Source: Eubacteriaceae bacterium (GTDB taxonomy: Bacteria; Bacillota; Clostridia; Eubacteriales; Anaerofustaceae). From it: a stretch of DNA of 40,926 bases. The position numbers and the translations under genes were made by a program. This document shows, in pieces, positions 23,886 to 32,433 of this stretch (positions are counted from its first letter, which is position 1; every line of letters starts with the position of its first letter). A model generated the notes under the pieces. The model was not told the origin of the DNA and ran no database searches. It was given only the letters and a program-made list of their open reading frames with translations. Location: the NCBI GenBank assembly GCA_017551505.1, contig JAFZLL010000002.1, positions 1 to 40,926 on the forward strand. Direction: 5' to 3'.

Positions 23886-26843
23886 ATGAAAGATTCAGTT
23901 TCCATGCTCTTCAAACGCAATTTCACCGGTGAGCTTGAAGTCAACAAGGACAAGACGGTTTACGACCTGTTCGAGTATAAGCGGGTGGACGCTTATCTCA
24001 CAAACTATTCCACGGGGGAAGTCATCCTCGACATGAAAAACCTGGAATTCCCCGAATCCTACTCCAAGAACTGCTGCAACATCATAGCAAGCAAGTATTT
24101 CCGCAAAGCGGGCTGCAACACGCCCACCGGAGGCGAGACTTCCATGAAGCAGGTAGCTGACAGGATGGTCGGCTTCTGGGCGGATGCGCTCATGGACGAA
24201 GGCATCATCAAGAATAAGTCCCAGTGGCAGATCTTCTATGACGAATTGGTCTATGCGCTGCTTGCCCAGCTCTGGGCGCCCAACTCCCCCCAGTGGTTCA
24301 ACACTGGATTAAAGCGCAATTACAATATCGTCGCCGACAGCGACCAGCTTTATTACTATGACCCCGAGAAGAAGGAAGTGGTGATGAGCGGGGATCGTTA
24401 CACCCGTACCCAGGCTTCAGCATGCTTTATCCTTTCCATCAGAGACACTCTTATCGGCGACCACTCGATAAGCGAACAGTACGTCACCGAAACAAAGCTC
24501 TTCAAGGGCGGCAGCGGTGTAGGCACCAACTTTTCCGACATCAGAGGCGTCAACGAGGCGCTCTCCTCCGGAGGGTTCTCCAGCGGCGTCATGAGCTTTT
24601 TAAAGGGTCTGGACCGCAATGCCGGGGCTATCAAATCCGGCGGTACGACAAGGCGTGCAGCTAAGATGGTCATCCTGGACGTGGATCATCCGGAGATCGA
24701 AAGCTTCATCACTTGGAAGGCAAAGGAAGAAGACAAGGTCCGCGCACTGGCCAAGATGGGCTATGATACCGGCATGGACGGAGAAGCGTACTCCACCGTG
24801 TCCGGACAGAACGGCAACAACTCCGTGAGAGCCACAGAGGAATTCATGCAGAAGGTATGCAACCTCTCGGAGGATCCGGATGCAACGATAGAACTAAAGG
24901 GAAGAGTGGATTCCAAGGTCAACAAGAAGGAATCCGTAAGAAAGCTCTGGGACCTCATAGGCAAGAGCGCCTGGTCCTGCGCCGATCCGGCAGTACAGTT
25001 CGACGATCTGTACAACGCATGGCACACATGCCCTGCAGGTGAGGATGGTGTATACGGAGCGAAATACAACCGCATAAACGCCACCAATCCCTGCAGTGAA
25101 TACGCATTCCTGGACGATTCTTCCTGCAACCTGGCATCTATAAATATCTACAACTTCTACGACAACGCCAACAAGCGCTTCGATATGGAGAACTATGTGC
25201 ACCTGGTCGGCCTCGTTCAGCTTGTACTGGAAGCATCCATCTTCCGCGGGCAGTTCCCGACGAAGGATATCGCACGCAAGACCTATATGTTCCGTGCCAC
25301 CGGACTTGGAATCGCGAACCTGGCCTCACTTCTGATGGTGATGGGCTACGGCTATGACAGCGAGGAGGCCCGCCAGGTCTCCGCGGCTCTGGTCAGCGTG
25401 CTCACAGGTTATTCATACTATGTATCCGGCCTTATGGCCAAAGCCGTCGGTCCTTTTGAGAAATATGATGTCAACGAAAAGTATCTGAAGAGAGTACTGC
25501 GCAATCACGCAAGGTGCGCTTTGGCTCTTAACGACGATTTTGAGGATATCTCCTACAGGCCATATATGCTGGACAAGGACCTCCTTGAGAGGATCGGGTG
25601 CGGCAGCTTCCTGAACAAAGCGGTGCAAGTCTGGAAAGAAGCCCTTTCCTACGCTGACGAGTACGGCGTCAGGAATGCCCAGGTCTCAGTTATCGCCCCG
25701 ACGGGGACCATAGCCTTCGCCATGGACTGCGGAGCGACCAGCGTAGAGCCTTATTATTCGCATGTCATCTATAAATCCCTGGCCGGCGGCGGGACTATGA
25801 CGATCGTGAACCCGATAGTCGATCAGAGCCTCGCCAACCTTGGCTACAGTGAGGAAGACATCAAGAAAGTCGACGATTACATGCTCGAAACGGACGAGCG
25901 CGGCATGTTCGTGAACTACACCCTCGAAAACTGCCCCTACATCAAGGAGGGTGACAAGGGAGTATTCGCCACAGCCAATGAAATATCCCCCTACGGACAC
26001 GTGATGATGGTAGCCGCGATCACGCCGATGATCTCCGGATCCATTTCCAAGACCGTCAACCTCCCCGCCTCCGCCACAGTGCAGGATGTGCAGGATGTTT
26101 ACCTCCTGGCATACAAAAAGGGCGTCAAGGCCATTTCCCTCTACCGCGACGGCTGCAAGGCAGCCCAGCCTCTGCACACCGCAGATGAGATCAAGGATGA
26201 GAACGACCTGAACAATCTGACATATGACCAGCTGCTCAATTTCGCAAAGAACTGTCACAATTCAGTACCTGAAAGAGCACGTCCTTCAGGCATGAGGCTG
26301 TCCCGTACGCATTCCGCCAAGATAGGAGACATCGAGCTGTACATCACTGTCGGCTTCTACCAGAACGGAAAAATGGCAGAGATATTCGTTTCCTCCGATA
26401 AGGAAGGCACTGTGGTCAAAGGACTCCTGGCCTCTCTGTCGAAAGCCCTTTCCAACATGCTACAGTACAATGTGCCTGCCGCTGAGATATCGCGCATATT
26501 GAGGGGACAGCAGTTCGAACCGAGCGGTTTCGTATCCCGCCATCCATACATTAAGAACGCTTCCTCGCTTGCCGACCTCATCAGCAAGGTGATCGATATC
26601 GAGCTCGGAGATTTCTCACGCATCCAGGTCAAACCCGATGACTTCAAGCCCGTAGCAGAGACCGCGCTGTCCCAGGCGAGCGAATCCGGACACGATGATC
26701 ATGGTGAAGAAGTCCATACCGACACCACAGGAATGGAACGCCTTTACGGCGATGTCTGCCCCAACTGCGGGTCATCCAGGATGTACACCAACGGAACATG
26801 CAAGGTATGCGCTGAATGCGGAACTACCACGGGATGCTCCTGA
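23886..26843 (+). CDS. nrdJ: Adenosylcobalamin-dependent ribonucleotide reductase (class II)
   Basis: A 985-residue cytoplasmic enzyme that reduces ribonucleotides to deoxyribonucleotides using a B12-generated thiyl radical, without oxygen or an R2 subunit. Features in order: APNSPQWFNTG, SACFILSI with a redox Cys, FKGGSGVGTNFSDIRG, and NPCSEYAFLDDSSCNLASINI with the radical Cys on the finger loop. IAPTGTIAFAMDCGATSVEP and KTVNLPASATVQDV follow. The end is a Cys-rich zinc-ribbon-like tail (CPNC..., CKVCAECG, CS) that re-reduces the active site. The length suits the large TIGR02504-type NrdJ. Start: ATG at 23886 after AGGGGGT. No cobalamin riboswitch was seen; control is probably by NrdR. Confidence 0.95.
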   Translation: MKDSVSMLFKRNFTGELEVNKDKTVYDLFEYKRVDAYLTNYSTGEVILDMKNLEFPESYSKNCCNIIASKYFRKAGCNTPTGGETSMKQVADRMVGFWADALMDEGIIKNKSQWQIFYDELVYALLAQLWAPNSPQWFNTGLKRNYNIVADSDQLYYYDPEKKEVVMSGDRYTRTQASACFILSIRDTLIGDHSISEQYVTETKLFKGGSGVGTNFSDIRGVNEALSSGGFSSGVMSFLKGLDRNAGAIKSGGTTRRAAKMVILDVDHPEIESFITWKAKEEDKVRALAKMGYDTGMDGEAYSTVSGQNGNNSVRATEEFMQKVCNLSEDPDATIELKGRVDSKVNKKESVRKLWDLIGKSAWSCADPAVQFDDLYNAWHTCPAGEDGVYGAKYNRINATNPCSEYAFLDDSSCNLASINIYNFYDNANKRFDMENYVHLVGLVQLVLEASIFRGQFPTKDIARKTYMFRATGLGIANLASLLMVMGYGYDSEEARQVSAALVSVLTGYSYYVSGLMAKAVGPFEKYDVNEKYLKRVLRNHARCALALNDDFEDISYRPYMLDKDLLERIGCGSFLNKAVQVWKEALSYADEYGVRNAQVSVIAPTGTIAFAMDCGATSVEPYYSHVIYKSLAGGGTMTIVNPIVDQSLANLGYSEEDIKKVDDYMLETDERGMFVNYTLENCPYIKEGDKGVFATANEISPYGHVMMVAAITPMISGSISKTVNLPASATVQDVQDVYLLAYKKGVKAISLYRDGCKAAQPLHTADEIKDENDLNNLTYDQLLNFAKNCHNSVPERARPSGMRLSRTHSAKIGDIELYITVGFYQNGKMAEIFVSSDKEGTVVKGLLASLSKALSNMLQYNVPAAEISRILRGQQFEPSGFVSRHPYIKNASSLADLISKVIDIELGDFSRIQVKPDDFKPVAETALSQASESGHDDHGEEVHTDTTGMERLYGDVCPNCGSSRMYTNGTCKVCAECGTTTGCS

Positions 26844-26858
26844 TATGCCTGAACTCAA

Positions 26859-28025
26859 ATGGAAAACGAAAACGTAACACATATAGAAATTGACGGCAGG
26901 GACATATACCTGATCGGAACGGCCCACGTCTCCTCCCAAAGCGCCGAGGAGGCGGGCCGCCTCATCGATGAGATCCGTCCTGATTCCATCTGCGTCGAAC
27001 TTGACGACGAGAGGATAGAGAGCATCAAGGATCCTGACAAGTGGAAGAACACCGATATCATCACAGTCATAAAGCAGAAAAAAGCGATGTACCTGCTTGT
27101 CAGCCTGATCCTTTCCTCCTACCAGAAACGGCTCGCCAGAAGCTTCGGCGTTTCCGCGGGAAGCGAGATGCTCACCGGCATCAATAAGGCTCAGGAGACA
27201 GGAGCTGTCCTCACCGCCGCCGACAGGCCCATAAAGACCACATTTACCCGGATCTGGCGGAAGATGAGCGGGAAGGGAAAGATCAAGCTTCTGACGGGCC
27301 TTTTTTCCGCCCTGTTGGACGATGAGACGATCAGCGAAGAGGAAATGGAGCAGCTCAAACAGAAAGATATTCTTGAAAGCGCCATGGGCGAGATGGCCCA
27401 GCACTTCCCGGAGCTGAAAAGATATCTGGTGGATGAGCGTGACGCCTTCCTTGCGGAAAAGATCCGCAACTCGCCTGGACAGAAAATAGTTGCCATAGTC
27501 GGAGCCGCTCATGTACACGGAATAACGGAGATACTCACTTCCGGCAGCCCGGTCGATATCGGCGAGCTGTCCTCTCTGCCCGAGAAAAAACCGCTTGCGA
27601 AATTTGCAGGCTGGGCGATCCCGTTTCTGGTACTTGTAATGTTCGCTGTGACTTATCTTAAGGATCCCTCGTCCTTCGGAACGCAGATGCTCAAATGGGT
27701 CATCTACAACGGAACTTTTTCAGCCGCCGCAGTACTGCTGGCGGGAGGTAGTATCATCTCTGCCCTGACTGCGTTTATTGCGGCCCCGATCACGTCGTTG
27801 AACCCGATCCTCGCAGCCGGATGGTTCGCAGGATTGGTCCAGGCCAAGATCGCTCCTCCTAAAGTCGCCGACTTTGAAAGCGTCACTGATGATATCACGA
27901 CGCTGAAAGGCTTTTATGGCAACAAACTGCTGAAGGTCCTCGTTGTAGCCGCAGCAGGCAACATAGGCAGCACCATCGGGACTTTCGCCGCAGGAATCGG
28001 ATTGTTCTCATCCCTGTTTAATTAG
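26859..28025 (+). CDS. TraB/PrgY-family membrane protein
   Basis: A 388-residue protein. The N-terminal ~220 residues are the TraB domain: LIGTAHVSSQSAEE, a DSICVELDDERI strand, and VAIVGAAHVHGI with the second GxxH motif. These match the Tiki-like metal-dependent hydrolase fold. The C-terminal ~140 residues have about four hydrophobic helices. Relatives include the enterococcal pheromone-shutdown protein PrgY, but in non-conjugative bacteria the role is unknown. Start: ATG at 26859, 15 bases after the nrdJ stop with a poor ribosome binding site, so it is probably translated by read-on from nrdJ. A strong terminator follows. Confidence 0.87.
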   Translation: MENENVTHIEIDGRDIYLIGTAHVSSQSAEEAGRLIDEIRPDSICVELDDERIESIKDPDKWKNTDIITVIKQKKAMYLLVSLILSSYQKRLARSFGVSAGSEMLTGINKAQETGAVLTAADRPIKTTFTRIWRKMSGKGKIKLLTGLFSALLDDETISEEEMEQLKQKDILESAMGEMAQHFPELKRYLVDERDAFLAEKIRNSPGQKIVAIVGAAHVHGITEILTSGSPVDIGELSSLPEKKPLAKFAGWAIPFLVLVMFAVTYLKDPSSFGTQMLKWVIYNGTFSAAAVLLAGGSIISALTAFIAAPITSLNPILAAGWFAGLVQAKIAPPKVADFESVTDDITTLKGFYGNKLLKVLVVAAAGNIGSTIGTFAAGIGLFSSLFN

Positions 28026-28036
28026 TAATGAATATA

Positions 28037-28073
28037 AGAAATGGCATGATCTCCGGTCATGCCATTTCTTTTT
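28037..28073 (+). terminator. Terminator of the nrdJ-traB unit
   Basis: Perfect 13-bp stem AGAAATGGCATGA/TCATGCCATTTCT (28037-28069) with a 7-base loop, then a T run to 28073. Confidence 0.95.
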
Positions 28074-28218
28074 CCGTCAATCACTTTATATTCTACAATC
28101 TATTGTTGAGCTTCGATGAGAACAGATTTCACCCACCGGCAGAGAAGTACTTCAGTGGACATCACAAGGGATGCAGTGCTGACAGAAAAGCCTGGATCTG
28201 GTGATTCGGATTTTTTTC

Positions 28219-28247
28219 TTGACATGCAAGAAACAATCTAGTAATAT
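28219..28247 (+). promoter_or_regulatory. Promoter of the lysine transporter operon
   Basis: TTGACA (28219-28224), 17-bp spacer, TAATAT (28242-28247). The L-box RNA begins ~45 bases downstream. The stretch 28074-28218 before it holds no gene I can support. Confidence 0.75.
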
Positions 28248-28290
28248 GGTTATTACGCGTGAGGCATCACGCTAGGCAGGAATGCTTGTA

Positions 28291-28458
28291 CAGATAGAGG
28301 CGCGAAGCTCATCATTAACACCGGGGAGCCGCTCAAACGGCAACAGCACCCGGATGCGAAAGGGATCTTCGCCGAAATAGCGGCTGTTTTGAGACTGCCG
28401 CCGTTGGGCGCCGGGATAATATCCCTCCGACTGTCACAGAAATGTGGAGCGCTATCGT
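28291..28458 (+). ncRNA. Lysine riboswitch (L box)
   Basis: The conserved blocks of the L-box aptamer appear in order: ATAGAGGCGCGAAGCTCATCA, shortened at 28294-28313, then GGGGAGCCGCT, GGGATCTTCGCCGAA and TTGGGC, and finally CTGTCACAG with TGTGGAGCGCTATCG near the end. P1 closes by GATAG (28293-28297) with CTATC (28452-28456). The RNA senses free lysine. It sits between a strong promoter and a terminator, upstream of an amino acid ABC importer, which points to lysine as the imported substrate. Confidence 0.92.
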
Positions 28459-28491
28459 TCTTAGCATAAATACCCTTCTTGGGGTCAATTT

Positions 28492-28528
28492 ATAGCGGCT
28501 GGGCGATATCTCCTGCCGCTATTTTTTT
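28492..28528 (+). terminator. Riboswitch-controlled terminator
   Basis: Stem ATAGCGGC/GCCGCTAT (28492-28499 and 28515-28522), then TTTTTTT. The 5' arm ATAGCG (28492-28497) is complementary to CGCTAT (28450-28455), the 3' strand of riboswitch P1. Ligand-bound RNA therefore frees the terminator, while free RNA forms the antiterminator. Confidence 0.9.
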
Positions 28529-28552
28529 ATCCTGGAAGGAGGATCCAATACT

Positions 28553-29386
28553 ATGCACCGTTCTAGATTCATTACAGTCCTGCTCATCATCTCCATGCTT
28601 TTTTCTCTCGCTTCCTGCGGGGGGAACCAGCAGCAGGAAGAAACAATCAAGGTAGGCATGGAATGCAATTATGCGCCATTCAACTGGACGCAGTCGAATG
28701 AGACAGCAACATCAGTGCCTATCGATTCCGTCCCGGGCGCCTATGCCGACGGCTATGACGTTCAGATGGCCAGGAAGATTGCCGAAGGCCTCGGCAAAAA
28801 GCTCGTCATCGTCAAGCTGGAATGGGACGGACTTACTCCAGCGCTCGTAGCCGGAGAGATCGACCTGATCATCGCGGGGATGAGCCCCACAGCAGAGCGC
28901 AAGCTTACCATAGATTTCACTGACGCATATTACGCCAGCGAACTGGTCGTGGTCGTGAGAAAAGACAGCCAATACGCCGGTGCCGACAGTCTTGACGATT
29001 TCGCCGGGGCAGTCATTACGGGACAGCTGAACACCGTTCACTATGATGTCATCGACCAGATGGATGGAGTCACGAAAGAAAACGCCATGGAGACATTCCC
29101 GGCCATGATCGTCGCCCTCACCTCGGGGAAGATCGACGGGTACATCAGCGAACTGCCGGGAGCTGTTTCCGCAGCTGCAGCAAACAGTGACCTGACTTAC
29201 GTAAGATTCGCCGAAGGGCAGGGTTTCGTAGCAGCAGAGGAAGACATTACCGTCGCTGTGGGCGTCAGGAAAGGTGAGACGGATCTGGTCAACAATATCA
29301 ATGACATCCTGGCAGGCATTTCCGGTGACGAAAGACAACAGATGATGCAGGACGCTGTTTCGAACCAGCCCCTAAGCGACATGTGA
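28553..29386 (+). CDS. Polar amino acid (probably lysine) ABC transporter, substrate-binding lipoprotein
   Basis: A 277-residue extracellular solute-binding protein of family 3. A lipoprotein signal ends in LASC with Cys22 lipid-anchored. The binding domain then opens with KVGMECNYAPFNW, typical of this family, and continues with GYDVQMARKIAEGLG, EIDLIIAGMSPTAERKLTIDFTDAYY (shortened here: IIAGMSPTAERK, FTDAYY) and SGKIDGYISELPG. It delivers the amino acid to the membrane permease. Start: ATG at 28553, 10 bases after GGAGG. It is first gene behind the lysine riboswitch, so lysine is the likely ligand. Confidence 0.92.
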   Translation: MHRSRFITVLLIISMLFSLASCGGNQQQEETIKVGMECNYAPFNWTQSNETATSVPIDSVPGAYADGYDVQMARKIAEGLGKKLVIVKLEWDGLTPALVAGEIDLIIAGMSPTAERKLTIDFTDAYYASELVVVVRKDSQYAGADSLDDFAGAVITGQLNTVHYDVIDQMDGVTKENAMETFPAMIVALTSGKIDGYISELPGAVSAAAANSDLTYVRFAEGQGFVAAEEDITVAVGVRKGETDLVNNINDILAGISGDERQQMMQDAVSNQPLSDM

Positions 29387-29387
29387 T

Positions 29388-30152
29388 ATGCCAGACAGCT
29401 TTTGGCAGTGGGTCGTATTCATACTGAATGAATACGGAGGGCTTTTTCTGACAGGCCTGAAGAACACTATGATGATCGCCGTGCTCTCCACGGTCTTCGG
29501 ATTCCTGATCGGGCTTCTCGTCGCCTCACTTCGTTCGATAAAGGTCAGCCGGCACGAAGGGGCAGTCAAGCGCATCTGCGCGAAGCTGCTTGATATACTT
29601 CTTGCGGTATACGTCGAAGTTTTCCGCGGCACACCCATGATCGTACAGGCGATGGTCATCTACTACGGATTATTCCGAAATGTGGACATCGGAAAGATGA
29701 CGGCAGCCGTGTTCATCGTATCGATTAATACCGGCTCGTACATGGCGGAGATCATTCGCGGAGGCATACTCTCCGTGGATAAGAGCCAGGAGGAAGGCGC
29801 TTATTCAATAGGGATGACCCATTCACAGGCGCTGCGTTATGTGATCCTGCCGCAGGCAATCAGGAACGTGATGCCCTCGATCGGAAACGAATTCGTCGTC
29901 AATATCAAGGACAGCTCGGTACTCTCCGTCATTTCCGTCTTTGAGCTGTTCTTTGCAGGCAAATCCGCATCGGGCACCTACCTGAGGTATTTTGAAGTCA
30001 ATTTCATCATAGCCGTTATCTACCTAATCGTCACATACACGGTGACACGCGGAATGAGGCTCATAGAAAAAAGGCTCGAAGGACCTGGTGTCGTGACCAT
30101 AACCGGGAGCCAGAGTGATTCCCGCAGCGTTATCACAGTAAGGGAAGACTGA
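29388..30152 (+). CDS. Polar amino acid (probably lysine) ABC transporter, permease
   Basis: A 254-residue membrane permease of the HisM/GlnP type with about five helices. [19 protein letters not shown] is the family motif after helix 2 (read as [10 protein letters not shown] plus IYYGLF). [22 protein letters not shown] is the EAA loop ([19 protein letters not shown]) that docks on the ATPase. It probably forms a homodimer, since only one permease gene is present. Start: ATG at 29388, one base after the TGA of the binding-protein gene, so translation is coupled. Confidence 0.93.
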   Translation: MPDSFWQWVVFILNEYGGLFLTGLKNTMMIAVLSTVFGFLIGLLVASLRSIKVSRHEGAVKRICAKLLDILLAVYVEVFRGTPMIVQAMVIYYGLFRNVDIGKMTAAVFIVSINTGSYMAEIIRGGILSVDKSQEEGAYSIGMTHSQALRYVILPQAIRNVMPSIGNEFVVNIKDSSVLSVISVFELFFAGKSASGTYLRYFEVNFIIAVIYLIVTYTVTRGMRLIEKRLEGPGVVTITGSQSDSRSVITVRED

Positions 30153-30153
30153 A

Positions 30154-30897
30154 ATGGCAGAAGAAAAGATACTGGAATTATCGCATATTTCCAAGAGCTT
30201 CGGAGATTCCGTGATCCTTAAGGACATCAGCTTCGATGTTGAGAAGGGCGGTGTCATCAGCATCATCGGCTCTTCCGGAAGCGGAAAGAGCACTCTGCTA
30301 AGATGCATCAACCGCCTCGAGGAGATCGACGGCGGAGAGATATTGTTCCGCGGATCTCCGATACCGGTATCCGGCAAGGCGCTCTCACGGTACAGGGCGA
30401 AGGTAGTCATGGTGTTTCAGCAGTTCAATCTGTTCAACAACATGGATCTGCTCACGAATTGTTCCATCGGAGCCGTAAAGGTACTGGGGATCAGCGAGGC
30501 GGATGCCAGAAGGACAGCCATGGAGAACCTTGAAAAGGTAGGCATGGCGCCTTTCGCCAGATACCGTCCCGCGAATATATCCGGAGGCCAGAAACAGCGG
30601 GCCGCCATAGCCAGGGCACTGACGATGTCACCGGACGTGCTGCTGTTTGACGAACCGACTTCCGCACTTGACCCACAGATGGTGGGAGAAGTACTGTCGG
30701 TCATGAAAGACCTTGCAGACAGCGGACTGACCATGATCGTCGTGACCCACGAGATGGCCTTTGCCAGAGACGTATCGGATGAAGTGATCTTCATGGACGG
30801 AGGCGTCATCGAGGAAGCCGGCAGCCCGCATAAAATCTTCTCGGATCCTGAAAAGGAACGCACCAGAGAATTTCTGTCCAGATTCCTGAACGGGTGA
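30154..30897 (+). CDS. Polar amino acid (probably lysine) ABC transporter, ATP-binding protein
   Basis: A 247-residue cytoplasmic ATPase that powers the importer. Walker A is GSSGSGKST (~38-46), the Q loop lies in VFQQFNLF, and the signature is ISGGQKQR with Ile in place of the usual Leu. Walker B is [13 protein letters not shown], and the H loop is VVTHEMAFA. The length and motifs are those of the GlnQ/HisP group. Start: ATG at 30154, one base after the permease stop. Last gene of the operon before a terminator. Confidence 0.95.
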   Translation: MAEEKILELSHISKSFGDSVILKDISFDVEKGGVISIIGSSGSGKSTLLRCINRLEEIDGGEILFRGSPIPVSGKALSRYRAKVVMVFQQFNLFNNMDLLTNCSIGAVKVLGISEADARRTAMENLEKVGMAPFARYRPANISGGQKQRAAIARALTMSPDVLLFDEPTSALDPQMVGEVLSVMKDLADSGLTMIVVTHEMAFARDVSDEVIFMDGGVIEEAGSPHKIFSDPEKERTREFLSRFLNG

Positions 30898-30924
30898 TGG
30901 CAGCCGCTCTCGATAAAAGCATCC

Positions 30925-30949
30925 AGCCGGATCGAAAGATCCGGCTTTT
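30925..30949 (+). terminator. Terminator of the lysine transporter operon
   Basis: Perfect 9-bp stem AGCCGGATC/GATCCGGCT closed by a GAAA tetraloop (30925-30946), then TTTT. Confidence 0.9.
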
Positions 30950-31061
30950 CTTGATCATATTTCTCTCTGCGGCAGGAATTGATCCCGAAGGCGTTTCGAT
31001 ATCCGGTATCCATATGCGCCGGGAGACCGGGCCTGCGGGATACCTGAGGAGCCGGATCCAT

Positions 31062-31085
31062 AAAAAAACTCCCCTCGGAGGGGAG
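31062..31085 (-). terminator. Terminator of the UlaG-like gene
   Basis: Perfect 7-bp stem CTCCCCT/AGGGGAG (31069-31085) with a 3-base loop. Seven T follow on the minus strand (31068-31062). Confidence 0.88.
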
Positions 31086-31090
31086 CCTCA

Positions 31091-31136
31091 TGACTGCTTA
31101 TATCTGTTTATATCTGTTTATGTCTGTTTATATCTG
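31091..31136. repeat. Decamer tandem repeat over a stop codon
   Basis: Units of TATCTGTTTA: exact at 31101-31110 and 31111-31120, one change at 31121-31130, a partial unit at 31131-31136, and a diverged unit at 31091-31100. The array spans the stop codon and last codons of the UlaG-like gene. Confidence 0.85.
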
Positions 31137-31919
31137 GAAGCTCTGGCCGATAGTATCGAACATTGTTGTCGGAGGGAATTCCGCGAAATACTTCGTATGT
31201 GCGATCTTTGTCTTTTCAGTGAGTTTGTTGGCGTCCTTGGACTCATCCGGAAGGTGAACGACCACCAGCTTTTTCGGGGCAATCTTCTTGATTATCTCCC
31301 TGCCCGATGAAAGACCGATAAAGGTGAACGGAACAAAGAGCACCTCTACCTTCTTGCCATAAACACCAGCTGACTCAAATACGGCGTCGTCCGCCTTGGC
31401 ATCGCCTAAAAACAGCATATCATGGCGGTCCATGCGTACCAGATAGGCGTTGTTCACCGTGGTATCGGCGCTGGCGCCGTCATGGGTGATGCAGAAGATC
31501 TCAATATCGATATCCTTGAGAGAAAGCACTATCGGCTTGACCGGTGAGGCTTCGATAGACTTGATCTGGCTTGCCAGTTCATCGTCATACTCCGGGCAGC
31601 TCTTCACCTTATCCGCAACGCTCTGCGGCCCGACAAGCTGCAGATGCTTGTTCTTTTTCAGGGCTTCCACACAGTATGTCGCGTTAAAATGATCGGAATG
31701 GTCATGCGTGACCAGCAGGATATCCATAAGATTATACGGTTCCTTTGAGAGGATGATATCCTCCGCGGTCTGCGGATCGGTAGAAAAATAGAACCCGGCT
31801 TCGCTCTTATGCAGCCCGTCCACTAGGATCTGTTTTTTACGCCCGGTCACCGCGACTCCGGAATTCGCGATATATGTTATCGTAAGTTTGCTGTTAAACA
31901 AGTCCGCCACGCCTTTCAT
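31128..31919 (-). CDS. Metallo-beta-lactamase-fold hydrolase, UlaG-like
   Basis: A 263-residue cytoplasmic hydrolase of the UlaG/YtnP type. VTHDHSDHFN is the HxHxDH metal motif, followed by FCITHDGASADTTVNNAYLV with a further His ligand and LFLGDAK with the bridging Asp. FVPFTFIGLS and VVVHLPDE complete the fold. Members act as lactonases or phosphodiesterases, so the substrate is open. Start: ATG at 31919 lacks an obvious ribosome binding site but follows an extended -10 promoter by ~40 bases. The 3' end runs into a decamer tandem repeat, so the C-terminal residues could vary. Confidence 0.82.
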   Translation of the reverse strand: MKGVADLFNSKLTITYIANSGVAVTGRKKQILVDGLHKSEAGFYFSTDPQTAEDIILSKEPYNLMDILLVTHDHSDHFNATYCVEALKKNKHLQLVGPQSVADKVKSCPEYDDELASQIKSIEASPVKPIVLSLKDIDIEIFCITHDGASADTTVNNAYLVRMDRHDMLFLGDAKADDAVFESAGVYGKKVEVLFVPFTFIGLSSGREIIKKIAPKKLVVVHLPDESKDANKLTEKTKIAHTKYFAEFPPTTMFDTIGQSFQI

Positions 31920-31958
31920 TCTGATTCACGTATTTAAACTATTATATAACCTATTGGC

Positions 31959-31967
31959 ATTATAGCA
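31959..31967 (-). promoter_or_regulatory. Extended -10 promoter of the UlaG-like gene
   Basis: TGC-TATAAT on the minus strand (31967-31959). A second TATAAT-like hexamer lies nearer the gene. Confidence 0.5.
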
Positions 31968-32006
31968 TATCTGCGCCCCTTTTTTTGTAATCCTATTTTA
32001 ATCATG

Positions 32007-32034
32007 TTCGAACTCCGCGTTAATAAAATATAAT
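32007..32034 (+). promoter_or_regulatory. Promoter of the small membrane protein / two-component unit
   Basis: TTCGAA (32007-32012), 16-bp spacer, TATAAT (32029-32034). Confidence 0.5.
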
Positions 32035-32058
32035 TAGTATGAGATTAAAGAGGTTCCC

Positions 32059-32421
32059 ATGGCTAAAAAACAACAGTCTCCCCTGTATCCCGTCAAGTGG
32101 CTCTACGACCACATCATGGGCGAAAAAAGCAAAACCATGTATATTTCTTCCGACGGGGAGCACGTCATGTCCTTCCCATGGATGCTGGCGGTATTGTTTC
32201 TGACAGTCTTCGACGTGCCATCATGGGTCATAGGCTGTCTGCTGCTTTGCCTGATCATATTTGACCTCGATCTCAACGTTGAGACCAACACCCCGGCATC
32301 CGGGGAAGAGAGTCTTATTCTGGCAGAAGTAGTGGATACGGAAGGATACAGGCAGTCCCATCCCCCTGAAGACCAGCCTGTGGATGAGGGGGACGGTTTC
32401 TACAGCATCACGATAAAATAA
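32059..32421 (+). CDS. Small membrane protein of unknown function
   Basis: 120 residues. A short basic and aromatic N-terminus (VKWLYDHIMGEKS) is followed by a segment with positive charge, then a hydrophobic stretch at ~40-68 that could hold two short helices. The C-terminal ~50 residues are acidic and hydrophilic. I do not recognise the family. Start: ATG at 32059 after AAGAGG. It lies 12 bases upstream of the response regulator gene and is likely co-transcribed, so an accessory role in the two-component system is possible but unproven. Confidence 0.7.
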   Translation: MAKKQQSPLYPVKWLYDHIMGEKSKTMYISSDGEHVMSFPWMLAVLFLTVFDVPSWVIGCLLLCLIIFDLDLNVETNTPASGEESLILAEVVDTEGYRQSHPPEDQPVDEGDGFYSITIK

Positions 32422-32433
32422 AGGAGCTATAAA

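Noticed and set aside
31091-31136. A CRISPR-like array
   Set aside because: The units are only 10 bases and directly adjacent without spacers, so this is a simple tandem repeat.
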